Positions 22,901 to 36,200 of a DNA stretch of 64,000 bases are shown here, one piece after another (positions within the stretch are counted from its first letter, which is position 1; each line of letters begins with the position of its first letter). Origin of the DNA: Apostichopus japonicus (Eukaryota; Echinodermata; Holothuroidea; Aspidochirotida; Stichopodidae); contig NC_092571.1 of assembly GCF_037975245.1 (NCBI RefSeq), positions 21,315,917 through 21,379,916 on the forward strand, written 5' to 3'. The position numbers and the translations under genes were made by a program. Below the pieces are notes generated by a model that searched no databases, was not told the origin of the DNA, and saw only the letters and a program-made list of their open reading frames with translations.

Positions 22901-25900
22901 ATGCAAAAGAGAGTCTCGATCATCAGCTCGCACAGTGCGCCAAGCCATCGCGCCACTGTATGGACTGAGATGTTAGGTGGATTAACTAATACTTACAGCT
23001 CCCCGTGTAGGCACTTGCTGTAAAAGACGTCATCACCCGGGGTTCGAACCACGGATGCAAAAGAGAGTCTCGATCATCAGCTCGCACAGTGCGCCAAGCC
23101 ATCGCGCCACTGTATGGACTGAGATGTTAGGTGGATTAACTAATACTTACAGCTCCCCGTGTAGGCACTTGCTGTAAAAGACGTCATCACCCGGGGTTCG
23201 AACCACGGATGCAAAAGAGAGTCTCGATCATCAGCTCGCACAGTGCGCCAAGCCATCGCGCCACTGTATGGACTGAGATATTAGGTGGATTAACTAATAC
23301 TTACAGCTCCCCGTGTAGGCACTTGCTGTAAAAGATCGGCAAAAGACGTCATCACCCGGGGTTCGAACCACGGATGCAAAAGAGAGTCTCGATCATCAGC
23401 TCGCACAGTGCGCCAAGCCATCGCGCCACTGTATGGACTGAGATGTTAGGTGGATTAACTAATACTTACAGCTCCCCGTGTAGGCACTTGCTGTAAAAGA
23501 CGTCATCACCCGGGGTTCGAACCACGGATGCAAAAGAGAGTCTCGATCATCAGCTCGCACAGTGCGCCAAGCCATCGCGCCACTGTATGGACTGAGATGT
23601 TAGGTGGATTAACTAATACTTACAGCTCCCCGTGTAGGCACTTGCTGTAAAAGACGTCATCACCCGGGGTTCGAACCACGGATGCAAAAGAGAGTCTCGA
23701 TCATCAGCTCGCACAGTGCGCCAAGCCATCGCGCCACTGTATGGACTGAGATATTAGGTGGATTAACTAATACTTACAGCTCCCCGTGTAGGCACTTGCT
23801 GTAAAAGATCGGCAAAAGACGTCATCACCCGGGGTTCGAACCACGGATGCAAAAGAGAGTCTCGATCATCAGCTCGCACAGTGCGCCAAGCCATCGCGCC
23901 ACTGTATGGACTGAGATGTTAGGTGGATTAACTAATACTTACAGCTCCCCGTGTAGGCACTTGCTGTAAAAGACGTCATCACCCGGGGTTCGAACCACGG
24001 ATGCAAAAGAGAGTCTCGATCATCAGCTCGCACAGTGCGCCAAGCCATCGCGCCACTGTATGGACTGAGATGTTAGGTGGATTAACTAATACTTACAGCT
24101 CCCCGTGTAGGCACTTGCTGTAAAAGACGTCATCACCCGGGGTTCGAACCACGGATGCAAAAGAGAGTCTCGATCATCAGCTCGCACAGTGCGCCAAGCC
24201 ATCGCGCCACTGTATGGACTGAGATGTTAGGTGGATTAACTAATACTTACAGCTCCCCGTGTAGGCACTTGCTGTAAAAGACGTCATCACCCGGGGTTCG
24301 AACCACGGATGCAAAAGAGAGTCTCGATCATCAGCTCGCACAGTGCGCCAAGCCATCGCGCCACTGTATGGACTGAGATGTTAGGTGGATTAACTAATAC
24401 TTACAGCTCCCCGTGTAGGCACTTGCTGTAAAAGACGTCATCACCCGGGGTTCGAACCACGGATGCAAAAGAGAGTCTCGATCATCAGCTCGCACAGTGC
24501 GCCAAGCCATCGCGCCACTGTATGGACTGAGATGTTAGGTGGATTAACTAATACTTACAGCTCCCCGTGTAGGCACTTGCTGTAAAAGACGTCATCACCC
24601 GGGGTTCGAACCACGGATGCAAAAGAGAGTCTCGATCATCAGCTCGCACAGTGCGCCAAGCCATCGCGCCACTGTATGGACTGAGATATTAGGTGGATTA
24701 ACTAATACTTACAGCTCCCCGTGTAGGCACTTGCTGTAAAAGATCGGCAAAAGACGTCATCACCCGGGGTTCGAACCACGGATGCAAAAGAGAGTCTCGA
24801 TCATCAGCTCGCACAGTGCGCCAAGCCATCGCGCCACTGTATGGACTGAGATGTTAGGTGGATTAACTAATACTTACAGCTCCCCGTGTAGGCACTTGCT
24901 GTAAAAGACGTCATCACCCGGGGTTCGAACCACGGATGCAAAAGAGAGTCTCGATCATCAGCTCGCACAGTGCGCCAAGCCATCGCGCCACTGTATGGAC
25001 TGAGATGTTAGGTGGATTAACTAATACTTACAGCTCCCCGTGTAGGCACTTGCTGTAAAAGACGTCATCACCCGGGGTTCGAACCACGGATGCAAAAGAG
25101 AGTCTCGATCATCAGCTCGCACAGTGCGCCAAGCCATCGCGCCACTGTATGGACTGAGATGTTAGGTGGATTAACTAATACTTACAGCTCCCCGTGTAGG
25201 CACTTGCTGTAAAAGACGTCATCACCCGGGGTTCGAACCACGGATGCAAAAGAGAGTCTCGATCATCAGCTCGCACAGTGCGCCAAGCCATCGCGCCACT
25301 GTATGGACTGAGATGTTAGGTGGATTAACTAATACTTACAGCTCCCCGTGTAGGCACTTGCTGTAAAAGACGTCATCACCCGGGGTTCGAACCACGGATG
25401 CAAAAGAGAGTCTCGATCATCAGCTCGCACAGTGCGCCAAGCCATCGCGCCACTGTATGGACTGAGATGTTAGGTGGATTAACTAATACTTACAGCTCCC
25501 CGTGTAGGCACTTGCTGTAAAAGACGTCATCACCCGGGGTTCGAACCACGGATGCAAAAGAGAGTCTCGATCATCAGCTCGCACAGTGCGCCAAGCCATC
25601 GCGCCACTGTATGGACTGAGATATTAGGTGGATTAACTAATACTTACAGCTCCCCGTGTAGGCACTTGCTGTAAAAGATCGGCAAAAGACGTCATCACCC
25701 GGGGTTCGAACCACGGATGCAAAAGAGAGTCTCGATCATCAGCTCGCACAGTGCGCCAAGCCATCGCGCCACTGTATGGACTGAGATGTTAGGTGGATTA
25801 ACTAATACTTACAGCTCCCCGTGTAGGCACTTGCTGTAAAAGACGTCATCACCCGGGGTTCGAACCACGGATGCAAAAGAGAGTCTCGATCATCAGCTCG

Positions 25901-27752
25901 CACAGTGCGCCAAGCCATCGCGCCACTGTATGGACTGAGATATTAGGTGGATTAACTAATACTTACAGCTCCCCGTGTAGGCACTTGCTGTAAAAGATCG
26001 GCAAAAGACGTCATCACCCGGGGTTCGAACCACGGATGCAAAAGAGAGTCTCGATCATCAGCTCGCACAGTGCGCCAAGCCATCGCGCCACTGTATGGAC
26101 TGAGATGTTAGGTGGATTAACTAATACTTACAGCTCCCCGTGTAGGCACTTGCTGTAAAAGACGTCATCACCCGGGGTTCGAACCACGGATGCAAAAGAG
26201 AGTCTCGATCATCAGCTCGCACAGTGCGCCAAGCCATCGCGCCACTGTATGGACTGAGATGTTAGGTGGATTAACTAATACTTACAGCTCCCCGTGTAGG
26301 CACTTGCTGTAAAAGACGTCATCACCCGGGGTTCGAACCACGGATGCAAAAGAGAGTCTCGATCATCAGCTCGCACAGTGCGCCAAGCCATCGCGCCACT
26401 GTATGGACTGAGATGTTAGGTGGATTAACTAATACTTACAGCTCCCCGTGTAGGCACTTGCTGTAAAAGACGTCATCACCCGGGGTTCGAACCACGGATG
26501 CAAAAGAGAGTCTCGATCATCAGCTCGCACAGTGCGCCAAGCCATCGCGCCACTGTATGGACTGAGATATTAGGTGGATTAACTAATACTTACAGCTCCC
26601 CGTGTAGGCACTTGCTGTAAAAGATCGGCAAAAGACGTCATCACCCGGGGTTCGAACCACGGATGCAAAAGAGAGTCTCGATCATCAGCTCGCACAGTGC
26701 GCCAAGCCATTGCGCCACTGTATGGACTGAGATGTTAGGTGGATTAACTAATACTTACAGCTCCCCGTGTAGGCACTTGCTGTAAAAGACGTCATCACCC
26801 GGGGTTCGAACCACGGATGCAAAAGAGAGTCTCGATCATCAGCTCGCACAGTGCGCCAAGCCATCGCGCCACTGTATGGACTGAGATGTTAGGTGGATTA
26901 ACTAATACTTACAGCTCCCCGTGTAGGCACTTGCTGTAAAAGACGTCATCACCCGGGGTTCGAACCACGGATGCAAAAGAGAGTCTCGATCATCAGCTCG
27001 CACAGTGCGCCAAGCCATCGCGCCACTGTATGGACTGAGATGTTAGGTGGATTAACTAATACTTACAGCTCCCCGTGTAGGCACTTGCTGTAAAAGACGT
27101 CATCACCCGGGGTTCGAACCACGGATGCAAAAGAGAGTCTCGATCATCAGCTCGCACAGTGCGCCAAGCCATCGCGCCACTGTATGGACTGAGATGTTAG
27201 GTGGATTAACTAATACTTACAGCTCCCCGTGTAGGCACTTGCTGTAAAAGATCGGCAAAAGACGTCATCACCCGGGGTTCGAACCACGGATGCAAAAGAG
27301 AGTCTCGATCATCAGCTCGCACAGTGCGCCAAGCCATCGCGCCACTGTATGGACTGAGATGTTAGGTGGATTAACTAATACTTACAGCTCCCCGTGTAGG
27401 CACTTGCTGTAAAAGACGTCATCACCCGGGGTTCGAACCACGGATGCAAAAGAGAGTCTCGATCATCAGCTCGCACAGTGCGCCAAGCCATCGCGCCACT
27501 GTATGGACTGAGATGTTAGGTGGATTAACTAATACTTACAGCTCCCCGTGTAGGCACTTGCTGTAAAAGACGTCATCACCCGGGGTTCGAACCACGGATG
27601 CAAAAGAGAGTCTCGATCATCAGCTCGCACAGTGCGCCAAGCCATCGCGCCACTGTATGGACTGAGATGTTAGGTGGATTAACTAATACTTACAGCTCCC
27701 CGTGTAGGCACTTGCTGTAAAAGACGTCATCACCCGGGGTTCGAACCACGGA

Positions 27753-27906
27753 TGCAAAAGAGAGTCTCGATCATCAGCTCGCACAGTGCGCCAAGCCATC
27801 GCGCCACTGTATGGACTGAGATATTAGGTGGATTAACTAATACTTACAGCTCCCCGTGTAGGCACTTGCTGTAAAAGACGTCATCACCCGGGGTTCGAAC
27901 CACGGA
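27753..27906 (-). repeat. Reciprocal recombinant monomer (long-type base, short-type deletion)
   Basis: The unit with anchor at 27820 reads GAGATATT but lacks the 11-bp block, the opposite combination to the more common recombinant. Two others have anchors at 60534 and 63185. Together with L, S and the other recombinant, all four combinations of the two sites are present. Confidence 0.88.
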
Positions 27907-30900
27907 TGCAAAAGAGAGTCTCGATCATCAGCTCGCACAGTGCGCCAAGCCATCGCGCCACTGTATGGACTGAGATGTTAGGTGGATTAACTAATACTTA
28001 CAGCTCCCCGTGTAGGCACTTGCTGTAAAAGACGTCATCACCCGGGGTTCGAACCACGGATGCAAAAGAGAGTCTCGATCATCAGCTCGCACAGTGCGCC
28101 AAGCCATCGCGCCACTGTATGGACTGAGATGTTAGGTGGATTAACTAATACTTACAGCTCCCCGTGTAGGCACTTGCTGTAAAAGACGTCATCACCCGGG
28201 GTTCGAACCACGGATGCAAAAGAGAGTCTCGATCATCAGCTCGCACAGTGCGCCAAGCCATCGCGCCACTGTATGGACTGAGATGTTAGGTGGATTAACT
28301 AATACTTACAGCTCCCCGTGTAGGCACTTGCTGTAAAAGACGTCATCACCCGGGGTTCGAACCACGGATGCAAAAGAGAGTCTCGATCATCAGCTCGCAC
28401 AGTGCGCCAAGCCATCGCGCCACTGTATGGACTGAGATGTTAGGTGGATTAACTAATACTTACAGCTCCCCGTGTAGGCACTTGCTGTAAAAGACGTCAT
28501 CACCCGGGGTTCGAACCACGGATGCAAAAGAGAGTCTCGATCATCAGCTCGCACAGTGCGCCAAGCCATCGCGCCACTGTATGGACTGAGATATTAGGTG
28601 GATTAACTAATACTTACAGCTCCCCGTGTAGGCACTTGCTGTAAAAGATCGGCAAAAGACGTCATCACCCGGGGTTCGAACCACGGATGCAAAAGAGAGT
28701 CTCGATCATCAGCTCGCACAGTGCGCCAAGCCATCGCGCCACTGTATGGACTGAGATGTTAGGTGGATTAACTAATACTTACAGCTCCCCGTGTAGGCAC
28801 TTGCTGTAAAAGACGTCATCACCCGGGGTTCGAACCACGGATGCAAAAGAGAGTCTCGATCATCAGCTCGCACAGTGCGCCAAGCCATCGCGCCACTGTA
28901 TGGACTGAGATGTTAGGTGGATTAACTAATACTTACAGCTCCCCGTGTAGGCACTTGCTGTAAAAGACGTCATCACCCGGGGTTCGAACCACGGATGCAA
29001 AAGAGAGTCTCGATCATCAGCTCGCACAGTGCGCCAAGCCATCGCGCCACTGTATGGACTGAGATATTAGGTGGATTAACTAATACTTACAGCTCCCCGT
29101 GTAGGCACTTGCTGTAAAAGATCGGCAAAAGACGTCATCACCCGGGGTTCGAACCACGGATGCAAAAGAGAGTCTCGATCATCAGCTCGCACAGTGCGCC
29201 AAGCCATCGCGCCACTGTATGGACTGAGATGTTAGGTGGATTAACTAATACTTACAGCTCCCCGTGTAGGCACTTGCTGTAAAAGACGTCATCACCCGGG
29301 GTTCGAACCACGGATGCAAAAGAGAGTCTCGATCATCAGCTCGCACAGTGCGCCAAGCCATCGCGCCACTGTATGGACTGAGATGTTAGGTGGATTAACT
29401 AATACTTACAGCTCCCCGTGTAGGCACTTGCTGTAAAAGACGTCATCACCCGGGGTTCGAACCACGGATGCAAAAGAGAGTCTCGATCATCAGCTCGCAC
29501 AGTGCGCCAAGCCATCGCGCCACTGTATGGACTGAGATGTTAGGTGGATTAACTAATACTTACAGCTCCCCGTGTAGGCACTTGCTGTAAAAGACGTCAT
29601 CACCCGGGGTTCGAACCACGGATGCAAAAGAGAGTCTCGATCATCAGCTCGCACAGTGCGCCAAGCCATCGCGCCACTGTATGGACTGAGATGTTAGGTG
29701 GATTAACTAATACTTACAGCTCCCCGTGTAGGCACTTGCTGTAAAAGACGTCATCACCCGGGGTTCGAACCACGGATGCAAAAGAGAGTCTCGATCATCA
29801 GCTCGCACAGTGCGCCAAGCCATCGCGCCACTGTATGGACTGAGATGTTAGGTGGATTAACTAATACTTACAGCTCCCCGTGTAGGCACTTGCTGTAAAA
29901 GACGTCATCACCCGGGGTTCGAACCACGGATGCAAAAGAGAGTCTCGATCATCAGCTCGCACAGTGCGCCAAGCCATCGCGCCACTGTATGGACTGAGAT
30001 ATTAGGTGGATTAACTAATACTTACAGCTCCCCGTGTAGGCACTTGCTGTAAAAGATCGGCAAAAGACGTCATCACCCGGGGTTCGAACCACGGATGCAA
30101 AAGAGAGTCTCGATCATCAGCTCGCACAGTGCGCCAAGCCATCGCGCCACTGTATGGACTGAGATGTTAGGTGGATTAACTAATACTTACAGCTCCCCGT
30201 GTAGGCACTTGCTGTAAAAGACGTCATCACCCGGGGTTCGAACCACGGATGCAAAAGAGAGTCTCGATCATCAGCTCGCACAGTGCGCCAAGCCATCGCG
30301 CCACTGTATGGACTGAGATGTTAGGTGGATTAACTAATACTTACAGCTCCCCGTGTAGGCACTTGCTGTAAAAGACGTCATCACCCGGGGTTCGAACCAC
30401 GGATGCAAAAGAGAGTCTCGATCATCAGCTCGCACAGTGCGCCAAGCCATCGCGCCACTGTATGGACTGAGATATTAGGTGGATTAACTAATACTTACAG
30501 CTCCCCGTGTAGGCACTTGCTGTAAAAGATCGGCAAAAGACGTCATCACCCGGGGTTCGAACCACGGATGCAAAAGAGAGTCTCGATCATCAGCTCGCAC
30601 AGTGCGCCAAGCCATCGCGCCACTGTATGGACTGAGATGTTAGGTGGATTAACTAATACTTACAGCTCCCCGTGTAGGCACTTGCTGTAAAAGACGTCAT
30701 CACCCGGGGTTCGAACCACGGATGCAAAAGAGAGTCTCGATCATCAGCTCGCACAGTGCGCCAAGCCATCGCGCCACTGTATGGACTGAGATGTTAGGTG
30801 GATTAACTAATACTTACAGCTCCCCGTGTAGGCACTTGCTGTAAAAGACGTCATCACCCGGGGTTCGAACCACGGATGCAAAAGAGAGTCTCGATCATCA

Positions 30901-33202
30901 GCTCGCACAGTGCGCCAAGCCATCGCGCCACTGTATGGACTGAGATATTAGGTGGATTAACTAATACTTACAGCTCCCCGTGTAGGCACTTGCTGTAAAA
31001 GATCGGCAAAAGACGTCATCACCCGGGGTTCGAACCACGGATGCAAAAGAGAGTCTCGATCATCAGCTCGCACAGTGCGCCAAGCCATCGCGCCACTGTA
31101 TGGACTGAGATGTTAGGTGGATTAACTAATACTTACAGCTCCCCGTGTAGGCACTTGCTGTAAAAGACGTCATCACCCGGGGTTCGAACCACGGATGCAA
31201 AAGAGAGTCTCGATCATCAGCTCGCACAGTGCGCCAAGCCATCGCGCCACTGTATGGACTGAGATGTTAGGTGGATTAACTAATACTTACAGCTCCCCGT
31301 GTAGGCACTTGCTGTAAAAGACGTCATCACCCGGGGTTCGAACCACGGATGCAAAAGAGAGTCTCGATCATCAGCTCGCACAGTGCGCCAAGCCATCGCG
31401 CCACTGTATGGACTGAGATGTTAGGTGGATTAACTAATACTTACAGCTCCCCGTGTAGGCACTTGCTGTAAAAGACGTCATCACCCGGGGTTCGAACCAC
31501 GGATGCAAAAGAGAGTCTCGATCATCAGCTCGCACAGTGCGCCAAGCCATCGCGCCACTGTATGGACTGAGATGTTAGGTGGATTAACTAATACTTACAG
31601 CTCCCCGTGTAGGCACTTGCTGTAAAAGACGTCATCACCCGGGGTTCGAACCACGGATGCAAAAGAGAGTCTCGATCATCAGCTCGCACAGTGCGCCAAG
31701 CCATCGCGCCACTGTATGGACTGAGATATTAGGTGGATTAACTAATACTTACAGCTCCCCGTGTAGGCACTTGCTGTAAAAGATCGGCAAAAGACGTCAT
31801 CACCCGGGGTTCGAACCACGGATGCAAAAGAGAGTCTCGATCATCAGCTCGCACAGTGCGCCAAGCCATCGCGCCACTGTATGGACTGAGATGTTAGGTG
31901 GATTAACTAATACTTACAGCTCCCCGTGTAGGCACTTGCTGTAAAAGACGTCATCACCCGGGGTTCGAACCACGGATGCAAAAGAGAGTCTCGATCATCA
32001 GCTCGCACAGTGCGCCAAGCCATCGCGCCACTGTATGGACTGAGATGTTAGGTGGATTAACTAATACTTACAGCTCCCCGTGTAGGCACTTGCTGTAAAA
32101 GACGTCATCACCCGGGGTTCGAACCACGGATGCAAAAGAGAGTCTCGATCATCAGCTCGCACAGTGCGCCAAGCCATCGCGCCACTGTATGGACTGAGAT
32201 GTTAGGTGGATTAACTAATACTTACAGCTCCCCGTGTAGGCACTTGCTGTAAAAGACGTCATCACCCGGGGTTCGAACCACGGATGCAAAAGAGAGTCTC
32301 GATCATCAGCTCGCACAGTGCGCCAAGCCATCGCGCCACTGTATGGACTGAGATATTAGGTGGATTAACTAATACTTACAGCTCCCCGTGTAGGCACTTG
32401 CTGTAAAAGATCGGCAAAAGACGTCATCACCCGGGGTTCGAACCACGGATGCAAAAGAGAGTCTCGATCATCAGCTCGCACAGTGCGCCAAGCCATCGCG
32501 CCACTGTATGGACTGAGATGTTAGGTGGATTAACTAATACTTACAGCTCCCCGTGTAGGCACTTGCTGTAAAAGACGTCATCACCCGGGGTTCGAACCAC
32601 GGATGCAAAAGAGAGTCTCGATCATCAGCTCGCACAGTGCGCCAAGCCATCGCGCCACTGTATGGACTGAGATGTTAGGTGGATTAACTAATACTTACAG
32701 CTCCCCGTGTAGGCACTTGCTGTAAAAGACGTCATCACCCGGGGTTCGAACCACGGATGCAAAAGAGAGTCTCGATCATCAGCTCGCACAGTGCGCCAAG
32801 CCATCGCGCCACTGTATGGACTGAGATATTAGGTGGATTAACTAATACTTACAGCTCCCCGTGTAGGCACTTGCTGTAAAAGATCGGCAAAAGACGTCAT
32901 CACCCGGGGTTCGAACCACGGATGCAAAAGAGAGTCTCGATCATCAGCTCGCACAGTGCGCCAAGCCATCGCGCCACTGTATGGACTGAGATGTTAGGTG
33001 GATTAACTAATACTTACAGCTCCCCGTGTAGGCACTTGCTGTAAAAGACGTCATCACCCGGGGTTCGAACCACGGATGCAAAAGAGAGTCTCGATCATCA
33101 GCTCGCACAGTGCGCCAAGCCATCGCGCCACTGTATGGACTGAGATGTTAGGTGGATTAACTAATACTTACAGCTCCCCGTGTAGGCACTTGCTGTAAAA
33201 GA

Positions 33203-36200
33203 TGTCATCACCCGGGGTTCGAACCACGGATGCAAAAGAGAGTCTCGATCATCAGCTCGCACAGTGCGCCAAGCCATCGCGCCACTGTATGGACTGAGAT
33301 GTTAGGTGGATTAACTAATACTTACAGCTCCCCGTGTAGGCACTTGCTGTAAAAGACGTCATCACCCGGGGTTCGAACCACGGATGCAAAAGAGAGTCTC
33401 GATCATCAGCTCGCACAGTGCGCCAAGCCATCGCGCCACTGTATGGACTGAGATATTAGGTGGATTAACTAATACTTACAGCTCCCCGTGTAGGCACTTG
33501 CTGTAAAAGATCGGCAAAAGACGTCATCACCCGGGGTTCGAACCACGGATGCAAAAGAGAGTCTCGATCATCAGCTCGCACAGTGCGCCAAGCCATCGCG
33601 CCACTGTATGGACTGAGATGTTAGGTGGATTAACTAATACTTACAGCTCCCCGTGTAGGCACTTGCTGTAAAAGACGTCATCACCCGGGGTTCGAACCAC
33701 GGATGCAAAAGAGAGTCTCGATCATCAGCTCGCACAGTGCGCCAAGCCATCGCGCCACTGTATGGACTGAGATGTTAGGTGGATTAACTAATACTTACAG
33801 CTCCCCGTGTAGGCACTTGCTGTAAAAGACGTCATCACCCGGGGTTCGAACCACGGATGCAAAAGAGAGTCTCGATCATCAGCTCGCACAGTGCGCCAAG
33901 CCATCGCGCCACTGTATGGACTGAGATGTTAGGTGGATTAACTAATACTTACAGCTCCCCGTGTAGGCACTTGCTGTAAAAGACGTCATCACCTGGGGTT
34001 CGAACCACGGATGCAAAAGAGAGTCTCGATCATCAGCTCGCACAGTGCGCCAAGCCATCGCGCCACTGTATGGACTGAGATGTTAGGTGGATTAACTAAT
34101 ACTTACAGCTCCCCGTGTAGGCACTTGCTGTAAAAGACGTCATCACCCGGGGTTCGAACCACGGATGCAAAAGAGAGTCTCGATCATCAGCTCGCACAGT
34201 GCGCCAAGCCATCGCGCCACTGTATGGACTGAGATGTTAGGTGGATTAACTAATACTTACAGCTCCCTGTGTAGGCACTTGCTGTAAAAGACGTCATCAC
34301 CCGGGGTTCGAACCACGGATGCAAAAGAGAGTCTCGATCATCAGCTCGCACAGTGCGCCAAGCCATCGCGCCACTGTATGGACTGAGATATTAGGTGGAT
34401 TAACTAATACTTACAGCTCCCCGTGTAGGCACTTGCTGTAAAAGATCGGCAAAAGACGTCATCACCCGGGGTTCGAACCACGGATGCAAAAGAGAGTCTC
34501 GATCATCAGCTCGCACAGTGCGCCAAGCCATCGCGCCACTGTATGGACTGAGATGTTAGGTGGATTAACTAATACTTACAGCTCCCCGTGTAGGCACTTG
34601 CTGTAAAAGACGTCATCACCCGGGGTTCGAACCACGGATGCAAAAGAGAGTCTCGATCATAAGCTCGCACAGTGCGCCAAGCCATCGCGCCACTGTATGG
34701 ACTGAGATGTTAGGTGGATTAACTAATACTTACAGCTCCCCGTGTAGGCACTTGCTGTAAAAGACGTCATCACCCGGGGTTCGAACCACGGATGCAAAAG
34801 AGAGTCTCGATCATCAGCTCGCACAGTGCGCCAAGCCATCGCGCCACTGTATGGACTGAGATGTTAGGTGGATTAACTAATACTTACAGCTCCCCGTGTA
34901 GGCACTTGCTGTAAAAGACGTCATCACCCGGGGTTCGAACCACGGATGCAAAAGAGAGTCTCGATCATCAGCTCGCACAGTGCGCCAAGCCATCGCGCCA
35001 CTGTATGGACTGAGATATTAGGTGGATTAACTAATACTTACAGCTCCCCGTGTAGGCACTTGCTGTAAAAGATCGGCAAAAGACGTCATCACCCGGGGTT
35101 CGAACCACGGATGCAAAAGAGAGTCTCGATCATCAGCTCGCACAGTGCGCCAAGCCATCGCGCCACTGTATGGACTGAGATGTTAGGTGGATTAACTAAT
35201 ACTTACAGCTCCCCGTGTAGGCACTTGCTGTAAAAGACGTCATCACCCGGGGTTCGAACCACGGATGCAAAAGAGAGTCTCGATCATCAGCTCGCACAGT
35301 GCGCCAAGCCATCGCGCCACTGTATGGACTGAGATGTTAGGTGGATTAACTAATACTTACAGCTCCCCGTGTAGGCACTTGCTGTAAAAGACGTCATCAC
35401 CCGGGGTTCGAACCACGGATGCAAAAGAGAGTCTCGATCATCAGCTCGCACAGTGCGCCAAGCCATCGCGCCACTGTATGGACTGAGATGTTAGGTGGAT
35501 TAACTAATACTTACAGCTCCCCGTGTAGGCACTTGCTGTAAAAGACGTCATCACCCGGGGTTCGAACCACGGATGCAAAAGAGAGTCTCGATCATCAGCT
35601 CGCACAGTGCGCCAAGCCATCGCGCCACTGTATGGACTGAGATATTAGGTGGATTAACTAATACTTACAGCTCCCCGTGTAGGCACTTGCTGTAAAAGAT
35701 CGGCAAAAGACGTCATCACCCGGGGTTCGAACCACGGATGCAAAAGAGAGTCTCGATCATCAGCTCGCACAGTGCGCCAAGCCATCGCGCCACTGTATGG
35801 ACTGAGATGTTAGGTGGATTAACTAATACTTACAGCTCCCCGTGTAGGCACTTGCTGTAAAAGACGTCATCACCCGGGGTTCGAACCACGGATGCAAAAG
35901 AGAGTCTCGATCATCAGCTCGCACAGTGCGCCAAGCCATCGCGCCACTGTATGGACTGAGATGTTAGGTGGATTAACTAATACTTACAGCTCCCCGTGTA
36001 GGCACTTGCTGTAAAAGATGTCATCACCCGGGGTTCGAACCACGGATGCAAAAGAGAGTCTCGATCATCAGCTCGCACAGTGCGCCAAGCCATCGCGCCA
36101 CTGTATGGACTGAGATGTTAGGTGGATTAACTAATACTTACAGCTCCCCGTGTAGGCACTTGCTGTAAAAGACGTCATCACCCGGGGTTCGAACCACGGA

